From NCBI GenBank assembly GCA_004835665.1, contig RBKR01000001.1, positions 682,001 through 746,000 on the forward strand: DNA of 64,000 nt, written 5' to 3'. Position numbers and translations under genes: made by a program. Of the stretch, positions 19,964 through 30,844 are shown piece after piece (position 1 is the first letter of the stretch; each line of letters begins with the position of its first letter). Source of the stretch: Phoma sp. XZ068 (taxonomy: Eukaryota > Ascomycota > Dothideomycetes > Pleosporales > Didymellaceae). The notes below the pieces were generated by a model that saw nothing but the letters and a program-made list of their open reading frames with translations, did not search any database and was not told where the DNA came from.

Positions 19964-21184
19964 ATGGCAGCGCGTCGTGATCTGGAGAACGGGTCAACAG
20001 CGGACGAGCGCGCCCCTTTGCTCGTACCTCAACGAAATGAAGAAGCAAGCGCGACCGCGTCATCGGAAGATGATGAAGAAGTAACGCCGAAGCCTGAATC
20101 AGAAGCATCAAGAAGACGGGCGTACGGTTGGAGAGGTTTCTGGATCGTGGTAGCGATTCTAATTATCGCGGTCTTCGTGAAAGGTTGGATTGAGGCTGAT
20201 GATGTCGACGTGAGTAATTCCGTCAAGCCTTGCTCCCTCGACACCCGTTTAACAAATGGTTACAGTTCGACCTGAAAGGAGCCTTGAAGAGAGCTCTGGG
20301 CGGAGGACTGAGTGGTGCAGCAGCTATGGTCTTGCAAGTCCTATTGCTGATGCCAATTCGGACCATCATGAATTATCAATACCGTCACGGAACATCATTA
20401 ACTGATGCCACGAAGACGCTTTACCATGATGGTGGTTATGGCAGATATTATGCAGGAATGGGAGCAGCTCTTTTTCAGGGTATGGTTCTACCCTAATAAT
20501 CTCCGGTGAAAGTTACAAGGCTAATATATGACAGGACCCATTGCACGATTTGGAGACACAGCAGCCAATGCTGGGATCCTAGCTCTCTTGCAATCAAATG
20601 GATACCTGGCGGGCCTACCATCACCCATCAAGACTATCTTCGCATCTTTGTGTGCCGCAGCCTTCAGAATGATTCTCACCCCCATTGATACCCTGAAGAC
20701 CACTCTGCAAGCCGAAGGATCACGCGGAACAACCCTACTCCGTCAGCGCATCAAGACCAACGGCATCGGAAGCCTTTGGTGGGGTGCTTTTGCAACAGCT
20801 GCTGCGACTTTCGTAGGACACTACCCCTGGTTTGCCACGTACAATCTACTTTCTGAGGCCATCACAGAGCCGCCAAGGAGCGACATTATCCCTTGGCTAT
20901 TGCGAGCGGCGTTTATTGGCTTCTGTGCTTCAGTTGTTTCAGACACGATCTCGAACTCGCTACGTGTGGTGAAGACATATCGACAGGTGCATGACACTCA
21001 AGTCTCCTACACTGAAGCTGCAAGGCGCATCATCCGACAAGATGGCAGACTAGGGCTGTTCGGAAGAGGACTGAAAACGAGAATTATCGCAAATGGCTTG
21101 CAAGGCATTCTCTTTTCTATTCTATGGAAACTGTTCCTGAAGATTTGGGAGGACAAGACAGGCGACAACAAAAGCGCACACTGA
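19964..21184 (+). CDS. Mitochondrial-carrier-like membrane protein, 369 aa, three exons
   Basis: Model: exons 19964-20209, 20266-20479 and 20535-21184; introns are 56 and 55 bp (the second ends ctaatatatgacag) and phases fit. Residues 1-55 are acidic and soluble, then comes a strong single helix (GFWIVVAILIIAVFVKGWI). The carrier-like part follows: GALKRALGGGLSGAAAMVLQ with PIRTIMN, later a canonical PIDTLKTTLQ, and a third degenerate repeat (SNSLRVVKTYRQ). Only one repeat keeps the P-x-[DE]-x-x-[KR] signature, so the substrate is not predictable. The N-terminal anchor is unusual for SLC25 carriers. A location in a mitochondrial or other organelle membrane is inferred. Confidence 0.78.
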
Positions 21185-21769
21185 AGACAAGTGAAACTCG
21201 CCAATAGAGTAATAGACGTACAGGAGCAAAGTTGGTAGCTTATTCGCATTACCACCGCGACGACAATAGATTCATCATGTCCATAGACGCGATAGGACAA
21301 TACAAGCGCGTTCAAGCACAGACTTTCGGTGTCACTAATGCCTTCATTGTTATACCCAGTCTTCACGAATGTCGCAGTATATCATTCGGCATTGCGCTCA
21401 ACGCCATCGACATGTAGATTCCCCCGCATTTGCATAGCCGTTGCCAAGTGTTGAGGTGAGATCATGCCGGTGTCGGGATAAACCTTCGTGGTTAGGCTCA
21501 GCTCTGGCGCCTTGGTCTACACTTCGAGCTTCCTTTTCAGATACAGATATGCAATCAATCAAGTCATACATACAGGCATCGTCATTTTCGGAAGATAAGT
21601 TGACCATGGTTGAGTCCCTTAATTCCAGATAACGACAATGAGCAGCCGACATGACGGAAAGTGGGATAGCGGTTGATTGAGCAGTATAAAGGCTCATTGC
21701 CTTGTCTATTTATGCATTCTCGGCAAGACTAACGTTACGATAGTTTGAGAAACTTCAGTATCCACCATC
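21185..21769. other. Intergenic region
   Basis: No gene seen. The right end holds the promoter of the M28 peptidase. Confidence 0.4.
21685..21690 (+). promoter_or_regulatory. TATA box of the M28 peptidase gene
   Basis: A consensus tataaa lies 85 bp before the ATG at 21770. Confidence 0.45.
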
Positions 21770-23278
21770 ATGTGGTCGAGAGCATCCAAAATCGCACTGC
21801 TCTCAGGCATTCTCCTTCCTTCCGCTCTCTCATCACCCCTACAGCCCAACACCTCGCCAAATGTATTCCCTAACACTGACCAATGGCCTCTTGCGACCGT
21901 TGGCAAGGCACTCGAGCAACAGCTCCCAGATGCTGACCTTCAAGCTATCCTCGCTCAGGTCTCACGGGACAACATCGAGGCCACGGTCAGGAAGCTCGCC
22001 TCCTTTGGCACTCGGCACACGCTCTCAAGCCAGACGGATCCCAATCGAGGCATTGGCGCAGCCCGTGACTGGCTTACCTCTCAGTTCAAAGCTGCAGCGG
22101 CGGCAAGTAATAGCTCAATGAGTGTGTCCTGGAACAGCTTCATCAAATACCCAGGCGATAATGAACGCATCATCTTCCCAGTCAACATCACGACTGTAGT
22201 TGCCACTCTGACAGGCAGCGAGGATCCTGAGCGTTTGTATGTAGTTGGTGGACATTACGACTCAAGGAACAGTGACCCAGTCGACTATGAGGGCGATGCA
22301 CCCGGAGCGGTTGATGAGTAAGTGCAATCGTGAGACAGCTCAAGGAACGACTTACTAAGGTCACTTAGTGCATCCGGTGTAGCAGTGTCTCTTGAACTAG
22401 CCCGCATCTTTGCAACCTACCAGCCCAAAGCTTCGATTGCGTTCACAGCCTTTGCAGGTGAAGAGCAAGGCCTTCTGGGTGCCGAACACCTCGCCCAAAC
22501 CTACAAGAACAGCTCAACCAATGTGGCCGCCATGATCAACCTCGACATGGTGGGTAACTCAAAAGCGGAAGATGGCACTTCTGATCCACATAACATTCGT
22601 CTCTTTTGCCAAGGTACTCCTCTGACGGAAAACTCCACTGTCATGACATCCCGTCTTAGTATCGGGGGCGATAACGATAGTCCTTCGCGCAATCTGGGGC
22701 GACACATCTATGAAGTAGCATCCAATGCTTTCACTCAGATGACAGTACGCCTCATCTACCGTCTCGACCGATATGGTCGCGGCGGTGATCACCGTCCCTT
22801 CCTTGAATCCGGCTTCAACGGTGTGCGCTTTGTTCAAGCGAATGAAGACTATACGCAACAACACCAAGACGTTAGAATCCAGGATGGCAAGCAATATGGT
22901 GATCTTGTTGACTTTCTGGACTTCGACTACAACACTCGTGCTGCCAAGGTTGTCGCCAGTACAATGTGGAGTCTCGCGAATGCGCCAGGCGAGCCGACAA
23001 ATGTTGGGATCAACACCACAGTAAGTGACAACTTCAGTCAATTTAGGTGGACTACTCCAGTCGGACTTGAGCCTGAGGGGTATGAGATTGTATATAGGGA
23101 GACCATCGAGCCTCACTGGACGCGCGTGATTGAAGTGGGTAATGTCAACTGGTACAACCTGACAAGCGCCACAATACACAAGGATAATGTCATCTTTGGC
23201 GTTCGCAGCGTAGGCAAAGGCGGATACCGAAGTCCGGCAGTGCTGCCATTCCCGTTCGGCTGTTCAAGGAATTGCTAA
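21770..23278 (+). CDS. Secreted M28 zinc aminopeptidase, 485 aa, two exons
   Basis: Model: exon 21770-22317, intron 22318-22368 (gtaagt...cttag, 51 bp) and exon 22369-23278; the junction restores the VDDASG motif. A signal peptide covers about residues 1-21. Zinc and catalytic residues are in M28 order: His162 (GGHYDSR), Asp182/183 (VDDASG), Glu214-215 (GEEQGLLG) and Asp242 (LDMVG), with a later DHRPFLESGF segment and a candidate final His in DYTQQHQD. The last ~90 residues look like a beta-rich accessory domain. Enzymes of this type trim N-terminal residues from extracellular peptides. Several N-x-S/T sites suggest glycosylation. Confidence 0.88.
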
Positions 23279-23582
23279 GTTAGACTTCTGATCAGATGGA
23301 AGGCTAGAAAACTACGTGCCATTACAATTCAAACAGACCTACGTGATAACAGCTGCAAGAACCGTCTTGCTTGATCAGCTAGCGTAGCTCGTGTTACTTG
23401 TGCTGCGTCAAATACCCCGCACTTCTCGCAATGATAAATAGGTATTAACGTCGAGGTCGTTCCGCAATCTCAACGCAAACCAGTACCATCAATTTTCGAT
23501 GTGAAGACCGTATATCCATAAGCTTTCCTTTCGAAGTCAGTACAAAGCTAGCTCCGAGAGACAAGGGTAACAAGGTGGTCAA
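23279..23582. other. Short intergenic region
   Basis: About 300 bp between the 3' end of the peptidase gene and the 3' end of a possible minus-strand gene. Nothing recognised. Confidence 0.35.
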
Positions 23583-24046
23583 TTATTCAGCCTCGCGACT
23601 TGACCGGAAAGTCTGACCCCTTCTTGAAGATTTTGAGCTGCTCATCAGCTTGAATATCTCCATGTGGGCATGTTTGTGGTAGTGATGTATTGACTTGTCA
23701 GTCATCAGATACGTATAAATCCTAGACGTGACCTCTTCGCGATTGTTAGCCATAGCATAGGTGAGGCGACAGACCACTAACCGTTAGGTGAATCGAATAT
23801 GCCCAGGTGCTTCGATACTTGTTGTGATGATGTCCCCGGTGCTGCTGGTGCGCAAGGATTGTTCCGCGGCGAGAAAGACTTTGCCGCCTTCGTATGCTTG
23901 AGCCTGTCCTCAATGGTTCCTGAGCGCGGAGCTGCAGTGGACAGATACCCGGATCCAATATCTTTCATAAACCCTTCCGTGTCGATACCTCCACATGTGT
24001 CGCTGGACAAGGCAGTCAACTCATCCCTAGCTGCTGTCAGTCTCAC
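23583..24046 (-). CDS. Possible spliced gene of unknown function, 5' end unresolved
   Basis: Two minus-strand frames join across an intron 23780-23734 (gttagt...ctaacaatcgcgaag) with matching phase, reading GIFDSPN-EVTSRIYTYLMTDK and ending at 23583. The upstream part (DELTALSSDTCGGIDTEGF...) has no ATG at its beginning; a tag/G acceptor near 24029 hints at a further upstream exon I could not place. The C terminus is His- and Ser-rich. A competing 117-codon plus-strand frame covers 23799-24152. I recognise no domain. Confidence 0.3.
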
Positions 24047-24364
24047 TCAAGCGCGTCAAACTCCTGGTGGGTGTAGCCACGACATATTGCAGGAGTACGC
24101 AAATCTTCCCACGATCACTGTTCGAGCAGGATTTCAAACAAAGTTCAAGTGATGAGTAGAAGGATGTAGATGTAAGGTGTGCGACTGGGTGGCGTAACGT
24201 GTTTTTAGTAGAGATGGAAGTCGCAACCTGACCTGCAAAGCTGGCATTTCGCAACGCACTGAGAGTTTCGTAATCATATTCTGCATGCTTTACTGACTCA
24301 ACAACCCAGACACGTCGACGATGCTGTTTTCGGTCAGCATGCCCTTGAATCCAGATACTCGATC
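24047..24364. other. Stretch without a confident gene
   Basis: May contain the missing 5' exon or promoter of the possible gene to its left. Nothing else recognised. Confidence 0.3.
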
Positions 24365-24875
24365 TTACTTTGGATTTCCCTTCATTCTTGCTCTCAGTCT
24401 TTCTTTTTGATCTTCTGGCATCTTCATCGTCTCTTCAAAATGCTCTTGCAGCAAAGGTGGAGGCAATGTACCCTCACTCGGCTCGAACCATGTGTTCACA
24501 TCAGTCTTGGTCCCGTCTACATTGTCAAGCACCGTTCTATGGGTTTCGGGCACCCTACTTTCGAATGCATGGATCTGTTCGGAAGCTATAACGTTAGTGG
24601 AGCTCATGCGTGCCAAGGGGCGGTGGAAAGTTTATCCTACTGAGTCCTTGGGCAGAAAGCACCTTACGATCTGCAGTCAACGAACGCAAGATACCATCCT
24701 CTGAAATATGGATAATGCCCATGAGGTCAATCTTGAAGTCTTTCAAGATGCGAGTCACCACCTGCTGGTGAGGGTCGGTGCTGTCCCAATTGTCACAACG
24801 CCATGATGAATCTTCTGTCGACTTTTCTTTTTCTCCTGCTGGATGTTTGACCTCCGCCATTGCCTCTGGTGTCAT
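24365..24875 (-). CDS. Small soluble protein of unknown function, 151 aa, two exons
   Basis: Model: exon 24875-24641, intron 24640-24586 (gtagga...cactaacgttatag, 55 bp) and exon 24585-24365. Splicing joins ADRKVLSAQGL to TSEQIHAFESRVP in phase; the alternative donor at gtgctt gives the wrong phase. The protein is charged, with WRCDNWDSTDPHQQVVTRIL, then DLMGIIHISEDG, then a Pro-rich segment (EGTLPPPLL) and a Lys/Arg-rich C terminus. No signal or membrane segment is present. I do not recognise the family. Confidence 0.6.
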
Positions 24876-25695
24876 CAAACTTCATCGAAAGCAACTACTG
24901 TGTGGACACGTTTTAAAGCAGATGCCTTGGACTTGCCAATATTGACATCATCTTACATGGGGCAAACTGGCAGCCTGATCACATCTCTTGGCGGAATCTA
25001 GCTTGACCTCAGTTGCTTTGCAACGGTAAGTGCATGCGATGCTTGTTGCAGCAGCAGTCCATTCTATCGCGATATCTCATCCACTACCTCCTCCATGCCA
25101 CGAAGAGATGATTATTGGTGAAGAGCATTGTAAGGAAGCGCTTGAAAAAGAGTGGAGACGTTGCCCATTTAGGACTAGTGGAAAACGCATCGCCGTGCGA
25201 AGAGTACGCGCTGTGCACTTCTAAAGCCATGCCTCTTCATCTTGAGATTGGGCAAAGGTGGTGCGAGTATGGAAAGACGGCTCTGGTCATGGGTGTACGT
25301 CCATGAATGTCTCAATGCGAGGCCTGCAGATTGAGTGACAGCCCTGCGTGTCAGGCCTGCGCACCTCATCCACGGTCCGGATGTCGTCAACTGCAAAGCA
25401 CCTCTCATGTGCATGCTTTCTCCCGACAACGGCCATTGATAACACCATCGTATGTCTAAGTTCCCAACCTTATCGCACCTAGCGGCTCGGTTCAGTGGGG
25501 TGTCGCCCTGCAGCGGAGGCAAAAGCGACCGCAAAGGGGTGGTTGTGGAGGGTTCAACGGTCGCGCAATCTGAAGCATGTATGCAACAATCCCGAAGTTT
25601 TCGCGAGAGTTCCTATTGCACAAGCTCGGACGGGCTAGAAGATACAAATGTAAGTCGCATGCAGCTATTATTTTTCTATCAGATCGACCAGCAAA
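24876..25695. other. Divergent intergenic region, small protein / MFS gene
   Basis: 820 bp between divergent genes. Short frames on both strands look accidental. No repeat was recognised. Confidence 0.4.
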
Positions 25696-27429
25696 ATGAC
25701 CTTCGAGCCTACAACAGACAAGAAGATCGACTCCGAAATCTTGTCCGAAGATGATGCGACGTCAAGCCAAGCCGAGACGCCGACTTCGAAAGATCTAAAG
25801 ACTAAGAAGGTACCTTGGTATGCTTACATTTGGGATTACGAGCCGGATCGCACGCACGAGGAACGCGTTTTCGTCTCCAAGCTTGATGCATACCTCATCA
25901 CCATCCTATCTCTCGGCTACTTCATCAAGAACCTCGACCAAACAAATATCAGCAATGCCTTCGTGAGCGGTATGAAGGAGGATCTGGCCATGAATGGTAA
26001 CCAAATCAACTTGATCGATACTGCTTGGACTGTTGGTTATGTTGTTGGGCAGATCCCTAGTCAGATTATTCTGACGAAAGTTCGGCCATCGATTTGGGTT
26101 CCCAGCTGTGAGCTGGTCTGGACGATGTTGACATTTACGCTTGCAGCAGCGAAGACCAGTAATCATGTCATCATTATTCGTTTCTTTATCGGTCTTGCCG
26201 AGTCCATCTTCTATCCGGCTGCCCACACCGTCTTGGGAGCTTGGTACAAACCAAGCGAACTAGGCAAGAGGGCATGCATCTTTCATGCATCATCTGCTGT
26301 GGCGGCGATGTTTTCTGGTTACCTTCAAGCTGCTGTCTACAAGGGGTTGAATGGTGTGCATGGTTTCGCTGGCTGGCAATGGCTCTTCGTAAGTACGCTC
26401 AAGCGCGTTTACTTGACTTCGGCTGACGTTCCTTCGGATCATGGATGGTGTAATAAGCGCCCCTATTTGCCTTGCTGGCTTCTTCCTACTGCCAGATCTC
26501 CCGGAGAATACTCGCGCATTCTACCTGACTGACAAAGTGAGAACTTCTGGCAGCAAGTTCAAGTATGCTCGCTAACTGGGCTCAGGATCGTGCATTGGCA
26601 AAAAAGAGAATGGAGAGCGTTGGTCGCGCTCCGCGCAAGAAGTTGACTTTAGCAACATTCCGCAGGATATTCAGTGAGCATTATGCGTGGAATCTTCCAT
26701 GGATCTGTACCATGCTAACAATTAACCCAGGTCGCTGGCACGTCTACCTCTTGACCATCTTGTATGTCGTCTTCATCAACATCAGTCCATCTGGCAGCGT
26801 CAATCCATTCTCGCTATGGCTGAAATCGCTAGGACTTCCTGTGTCTAAGATTGTAAGTAATCACTAAATTTCTTGATTGTTTGCTGACTTATTCCCAGAA
26901 TATCATTCCAACTGGAAGCTCTGCCATTCAACTAGTTTTGACTGTCTCATTTGCCATCATCTCGGACGCCATCCGGCATCGCGCGCGTATCATGTCGATC
27001 AGTACGTTTCTCGGTGGGTTTGCTGCCCTGTGCCTTGCCATTTGGAATATTCCGACAGGATTGAAGTGGTTTTCATTCTTCTTACAACGTGCATCGGTAC
27101 CATACGGTCCGCTTAGCATGTCTTGGGCGAATGAGATCTGTGGTGCAGATGCTGAAGAAAGGACGATCGTCATCGGCATCATGAACTCGATGGGATATGC
27201 ATTTAATGCGTTCGTGCCCCTCTTAACATACCCTCAAACCGACGCGCCGAGGTTTAGAAAAGGCTTCATCTATTCAACATGTGCGTTTGTTGCGCAAGGC
27301 CTAATCACCGCAGCCGTCGCCTTTATGCAGAAGAGGGATGCGAAAAAGAAGGAGAAGGCAAGCAATGGTGATGAAGAGGGCGTCAATGATGCAATCTTGG
27401 TCGATGCCACAAGAACGACAGATCTTTGA
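25696..27429 (+). CDS. MFS transporter of the pantothenate/anion (Fen2/Liz1-like) group, 510 aa if spliced; one damaged acceptor
   Basis: Model: exons 25696-26388, 26438-26536, 26586-26673, 26731-26852 and 26899-27429. Four junctions fit in phase and restore family motifs: GWQWLF/IMDGVIS, LTDK/DRALAKKRM, RIFS/RWHVYLL and SKI/NIIPTG. About twelve hydrophobic segments are present, with FIKNLDQTNISNAFVSGMKE in the first helix region, as in the ACS/Fen2-Liz1 family of proton symporters for pantothenate, biotin or allantoate. The protein would sit in the plasma membrane. The oddity is the first intron: its donor is gtaagt, but the position where AG is needed (26436-26437) reads GG, so normal splicing is doubtful. 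The gene may be inactive or use a rare site. The third intron (57 bp) is a multiple of three and open. Confidence 0.75.
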
Positions 27430-27982
27430 CATTCTTCACGCGCATCCATTGATGGGTCTGCGCATTTCAAGACAAATGGTGGGGCCTTGGAGTACCAATA
27501 TCCGATCCCTTAGCGAATCTGTGGCGGTGCGAGACGATTGAACTCTGAGCCAAGCCCTCTCAACGCAAGCCGCACGAATGACAAGTCCCAAGCTTGCGTT
27601 GGCATTCTGGTGGAGAAGCCAACGGGCAGTGCAATCTCAGCGGAAGACGACCGGCCAAGCTCGGCCTAGCCAAGTTAGCCACACATCCGTGTCTTCCGCC
27701 CGCTATTCCGCTCTGCACCACTGTCTGCGCCACGTTCTGCAGAGATCACGCGCCACTTGTACCGGAAAGCTTAGACGAATAAGCCTGTGCCGACTTTCCG
27801 TAGGTCTTCATACAAATGACGCGTATCTGTATACCCGTTCGACCCGTATGGTGTATATAGATCTCATCCGCCCAGCTTTGCTAGATCTGCAATTTCTATC
27901 CCAAGTATTATACGCCAATCATAACCTTTCAACCCAACCAGTATACATCCAACATTACAACCGACCTCGATCACAATACATT
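27430..27982. other. Intergenic region upstream of the WW-domain gene
   Basis: The WW-gene frame stays open back to an ATG at 27578, but this extension lacks protein-like features and contains a TATA-like box, so I treat it as promoter and leader. Confidence 0.45.
27854..27859 (+). promoter_or_regulatory. TATA-like element of the WW-domain gene
   Basis: The sequence tatata lies 124 bp before the ATG at 27983 and supports that start over the one at 27578. Confidence 0.35.
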
Positions 27983-28546
27983 ATGCCACTCAACTCGTTC
28001 CGAGATGCCATTGGGCATGTTGAAAACGCACTATACATGATGAAGGGAAAGCGACACGATGATCAGAGTGACAGCTTGGCATATGGCAACAACTACTATC
28101 CGCAACATCAAAACTCAGCATCCATTCCGCCTCAACACCCACCCCCACAACAGAACTATGGTCAGCCTCCATACTCACCGCCAAACGGCTGGTCACAACA
28201 CTGGGATCCTAACAATCAACGCTACTATTACATCGAACAAGCGACCGGACGCTCGCAATGGGAGCCACCAGCGCAACAAGCCTATCAGCCCCCTCGCCCT
28301 ACATCTTCGCAGCGACAACGGTATTCTGGCGAGCACATTAGAGGCAGTGGTTCTGGAGAGTACAACAGGCAACATCTAAGGCCGCATAGCAACTCGAATG
28401 CTTCACAGATGTCGAGGAACGGCAGTCCTCTGCCGAGGGCCATGTCGATTCCACCGGGGTACTCACTAGACACCAAGACTGGGCAGCTTGTCAATACTAT
28501 GCTCCCGCCGGCCGGTCATCAAAGTGCGCCTGTCAAATATTGGTGA
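27983..28546 (+). CDS. WW-domain protein, Q/P-rich, 187 aa
   Basis: A single exon. A WW domain lies at about residues 65-96 (NGWSQHWDPNNQRYYYIEQ, then GRSQWEPP) with both signature tryptophans (about 70 and 93), the Tyr-Tyr-Tyr core and the closing Pro. WW domains bind Pro-rich ligands such as PPxY. The flanks are Gln/Pro/Ser/Asn-rich and probably disordered. No catalytic domain is present, so an adaptor role is inferred. An in-frame upstream ATG would add 135 residues of unconvincing sequence. Confidence 0.78.
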   Translation: MPLNSFRDAIGHVENALYMMKGKRHDDQSDSLAYGNNYYPQHQNSASIPPQHPPPQQNYGQPPYSPPNGWSQHWDPNNQRYYYIEQATGRSQWEPPAQQAYQPPRPTSSQRQRYSGEHIRGSGSGEYNRQHLRPHSNSNASQMSRNGSPLPRAMSIPPGYSLDTKTGQLVNTMLPPAGHQSAPVKYW

Positions 28547-28922
28547 ATAAAGTGGAACTCCGAAATCAGATGATATCACCAGCGCATGCATAGCAAACGA
28601 AGCCGACGAGCAGTGCATTGAATCATATGGCAGTCTGTGAAGGCTGGGCCGTGGTTGTAGGCTGCACCGAAAAATGAGGTCATAAGATGCGATTCTACAA
28701 TGGTACGAGCATAATGGAGGTTTGGGGGATGGTCACGCAGTCAAGCAGCGTTGATGCACAACGGTATGAGTGGAGCAGATGCACACGGGCTTATATCCTG
28801 GTAGAAATGATGCAATAGTGGCCTGCGCGAGGTAGAGTGAGGGCGTCTTTGCGTCACTATTTGACAGATACTAGATACCAGAGATCAACACGACCTCATT
28901 GAGCAACTCTATTTCAAACAGA
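28547..28922. other. Convergent intergenic region
   Basis: Lies between the 3' ends of the WW-domain gene and an F-box/2EXR-like gene. Nothing recognised. Confidence 0.4.
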
Positions 28923-29823
28923 TCAGTTTTCTATCAATCGGTATTGTGTCTCAAATATCTTTGCCTTGATTTTAGGCTCCTTCTTGTTAGCGTTGGAAGT
29001 CCTCTTAGAGACAACAAATTCCGCTCTAGCCTGTGTATTCCATACCCCTACTCTCGCATCCCAAGTACTGAAACCAACAGCCCCCAGCTCTGTCAAATAG
29101 CCTTGCATATTTGGTGGTGCACGACGACTGCGGCCCCTTGGTATATCTTCAATAAATCCCTGCTCCGCATCATCGCGAAATACCAAGTCCACCATTGTCG
29201 TAGTTCCATGCGGCGTGTATAACGAGATTTCCAGAAGATCGTCGAGAATGGCGTCGCCCCACGCTACAGCGTGGTCCCAGAACAAGCCATCAAGTTCTGG
29301 CATTGGGCCAAATTTGTTCAGGAACGAGCATTGCAGGTTCTCATTGCCTAGGCAGAGAGTCAGGAGCGGGAGTATGTCGAGCCGTGGCGGCTTCCCACCG
29401 AGGGGGTACGCAAGTTCGATTTCGATCTTTTTCGGTTTCAATACAAAGCCGTTCTCACTGTCATCGTTTAGGAAGAAGTCTTGTAAGACTCGCGGAAGGA
29501 TGTGTTCATCAACGCGGATACGATGCGCGATGTGCGATGCATAAAGGGGACCGAATTCGTGCCTAGTCAAACGGCAGCATTGGTTTAGGGAAAAGTGATT
29601 GCCACGATGCGGATTTTTCTTTCTCCAATGGCTTGAAAACTCGGATCGAGGCCTGAGGCGGATTGTTTTGGGACCGACATTTGTGTCGATATCGTCAATT
29701 AGGTGTGCATAGATCTCATTTCGAATTTCTGTCGTGGCGTCAGCGTACGAAATCTTTAAAATGATTGGTATGCATCTTGCCAGCAGGAAGGTCTAGAAAA
29801 CCTGTATTTGACTTGAAAGTCAT
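28923..29823 (-). CDS. F-box/2EXR-like protein A, 282 aa, two exons with a GC-AG intron
   Basis: Model: exon 29823-29781, intron 29780-29729 (gcaaga...cgccacgacag, 52 bp) and exon 29728-28923. Only with the GC donor does the frame restore the motif FLDLPAEIRNEIYAHL. This is the N-terminal signature of a large family of uncharacterised Dothideomycete proteins related to F-box or 2EXR domains. The next segment (CCRLTRHEFGPLYASH) matches the family's second motif. The remainder has no known domain and ends in a Lys-rich tail. F-box relatives recruit substrates to SCF ubiquitin ligases; whether this one does is unknown. It shares a 184-bp divergent promoter with protein B. Confidence 0.75.
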
Positions 29824-30007
29824 GTTGATTGTTGTTTACTTTCCCGGGTTGCGCCAAAAGTGGGAGATTCCAAATGGTCGTTCATGTGGATGCCTGATGC
29901 GGAGAAGTGGGGCCCGTTCGCGCTAGCCCGTTGTGGCTGCCGTTGCCCTGACGTCTGACAACGAAGCTTCGCCCGTGCTTTAACAGTACCAACAGGAACA
30001 TTACGCG

Positions 30008-30844
30008 ATGGGTGCTGCAACAGATGCCACTCTGTCTCATAGTCTCAATCTTCCAGGATGCCCCTTTCTGTCGCTTCCAGGCGAGTTGCGCAACTGCATC
30101 TACGACTACTGCGTTGAACCAGCAGTGATCACACTTCCCTCGTCACGTCCATGGTTTGGGGGCCTTCGACATGTCTGTAGGATCATATATCACGAGTACA
30201 CACCCATGTACCTGGCGAATACGGTCGTCTCACTGGAGCCATCGGATCTTGAGCGTTATCTCTCTGTGTATTATCCGAGCCCACAGCCCTTCATCAGAAG
30301 TGTCACTAAGGGAGCAAATACCGAACCTGGTGTCCTATCCTCTAACACTCATGGAAATATACGAATTAATCTTCGACTCAGTCAAGTGCTTGACTTGACT
30401 CCCCTCGCTGGCTTGCTGTTACGGGCGCCCAAGCTTCGTGTCGATATTTCTCATGGGGCATCGCTTGACCCGACGATGCGAGATTGCACAGATTTATTAA
30501 GAACAATCACGAATGCTTCATTTCCTCTCGACTTTCAGCACACAGTTGAGCGGATACTGTTTCGCCATAGCTTGTGCGCAGAAGTTGTAGTGAAGCTACA
30601 CCAAGGGGTGCTTCTTGAGAACGTATTTAGTGGGATGGCCAACCGAAGTCCGCGACAATGGTTCGTTCAGCAAGGAGCTCCGGCATTGCTCCATCTCAAG
30701 ATTGTGATGGAGCTCTCTGAAGGGATACTACGAGATCTGCCTGGTGGAGCGGCATGGCCGGAGAGCCTGCGGATATCACAGCAGCGTCCCATCGAGGAGC
30801 TTGATGACAGCCAGCAAAAAGAGATGCCCCAAGATGATTATTGA
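30008..30844 (+). CDS. F-box/2EXR-like protein B, 278 aa
   Basis: A single exon from ATG 30008. The N-terminal motif FLSLPGELRNCIYDYC and the second motif (RHVCRIIYHEYTPMYLANT) match protein A in order and spacing, so the two are paralogous families arranged head to head. Protein B lacks the intron found inside this motif in A. The middle has alternating hydrophobic strands (IRINLRLSQVLDLTPLAGLL). The C terminus is acidic. The function beyond a presumed protein-interaction role is unknown. Confidence 0.75.
   Translation: MGAATDATLSHSLNLPGCPFLSLPGELRNCIYDYCVEPAVITLPSSRPWFGGLRHVCRIIYHEYTPMYLANTVVSLEPSDLERYLSVYYPSPQPFIRSVTKGANTEPGVLSSNTHGNIRINLRLSQVLDLTPLAGLLLRAPKLRVDISHGASLDPTMRDCTDLLRTITNASFPLDFQHTVERILFRHSLCAEVVVKLHQGVLLENVFSGMANRSPRQWFVQQGAPALLHLKIVMELSEGILRDLPGGAAWPESLRISQQRPIEELDDSQQKEMPQDDY

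Noticed and set aside
23799..24152. 117-codon plus-strand frame opposite the possible gene at 23.6-24.0 kb
   Set aside because: No motif; the minus strand offers a phase-matching intron. Neither side is strong, so only the minus strand was listed, at low confidence.
26389..26532. Reading through the first MFS intron as coding
   Set aside because: It shifts frame, loses the conserved IMDGVIS segment and stops at 26532.
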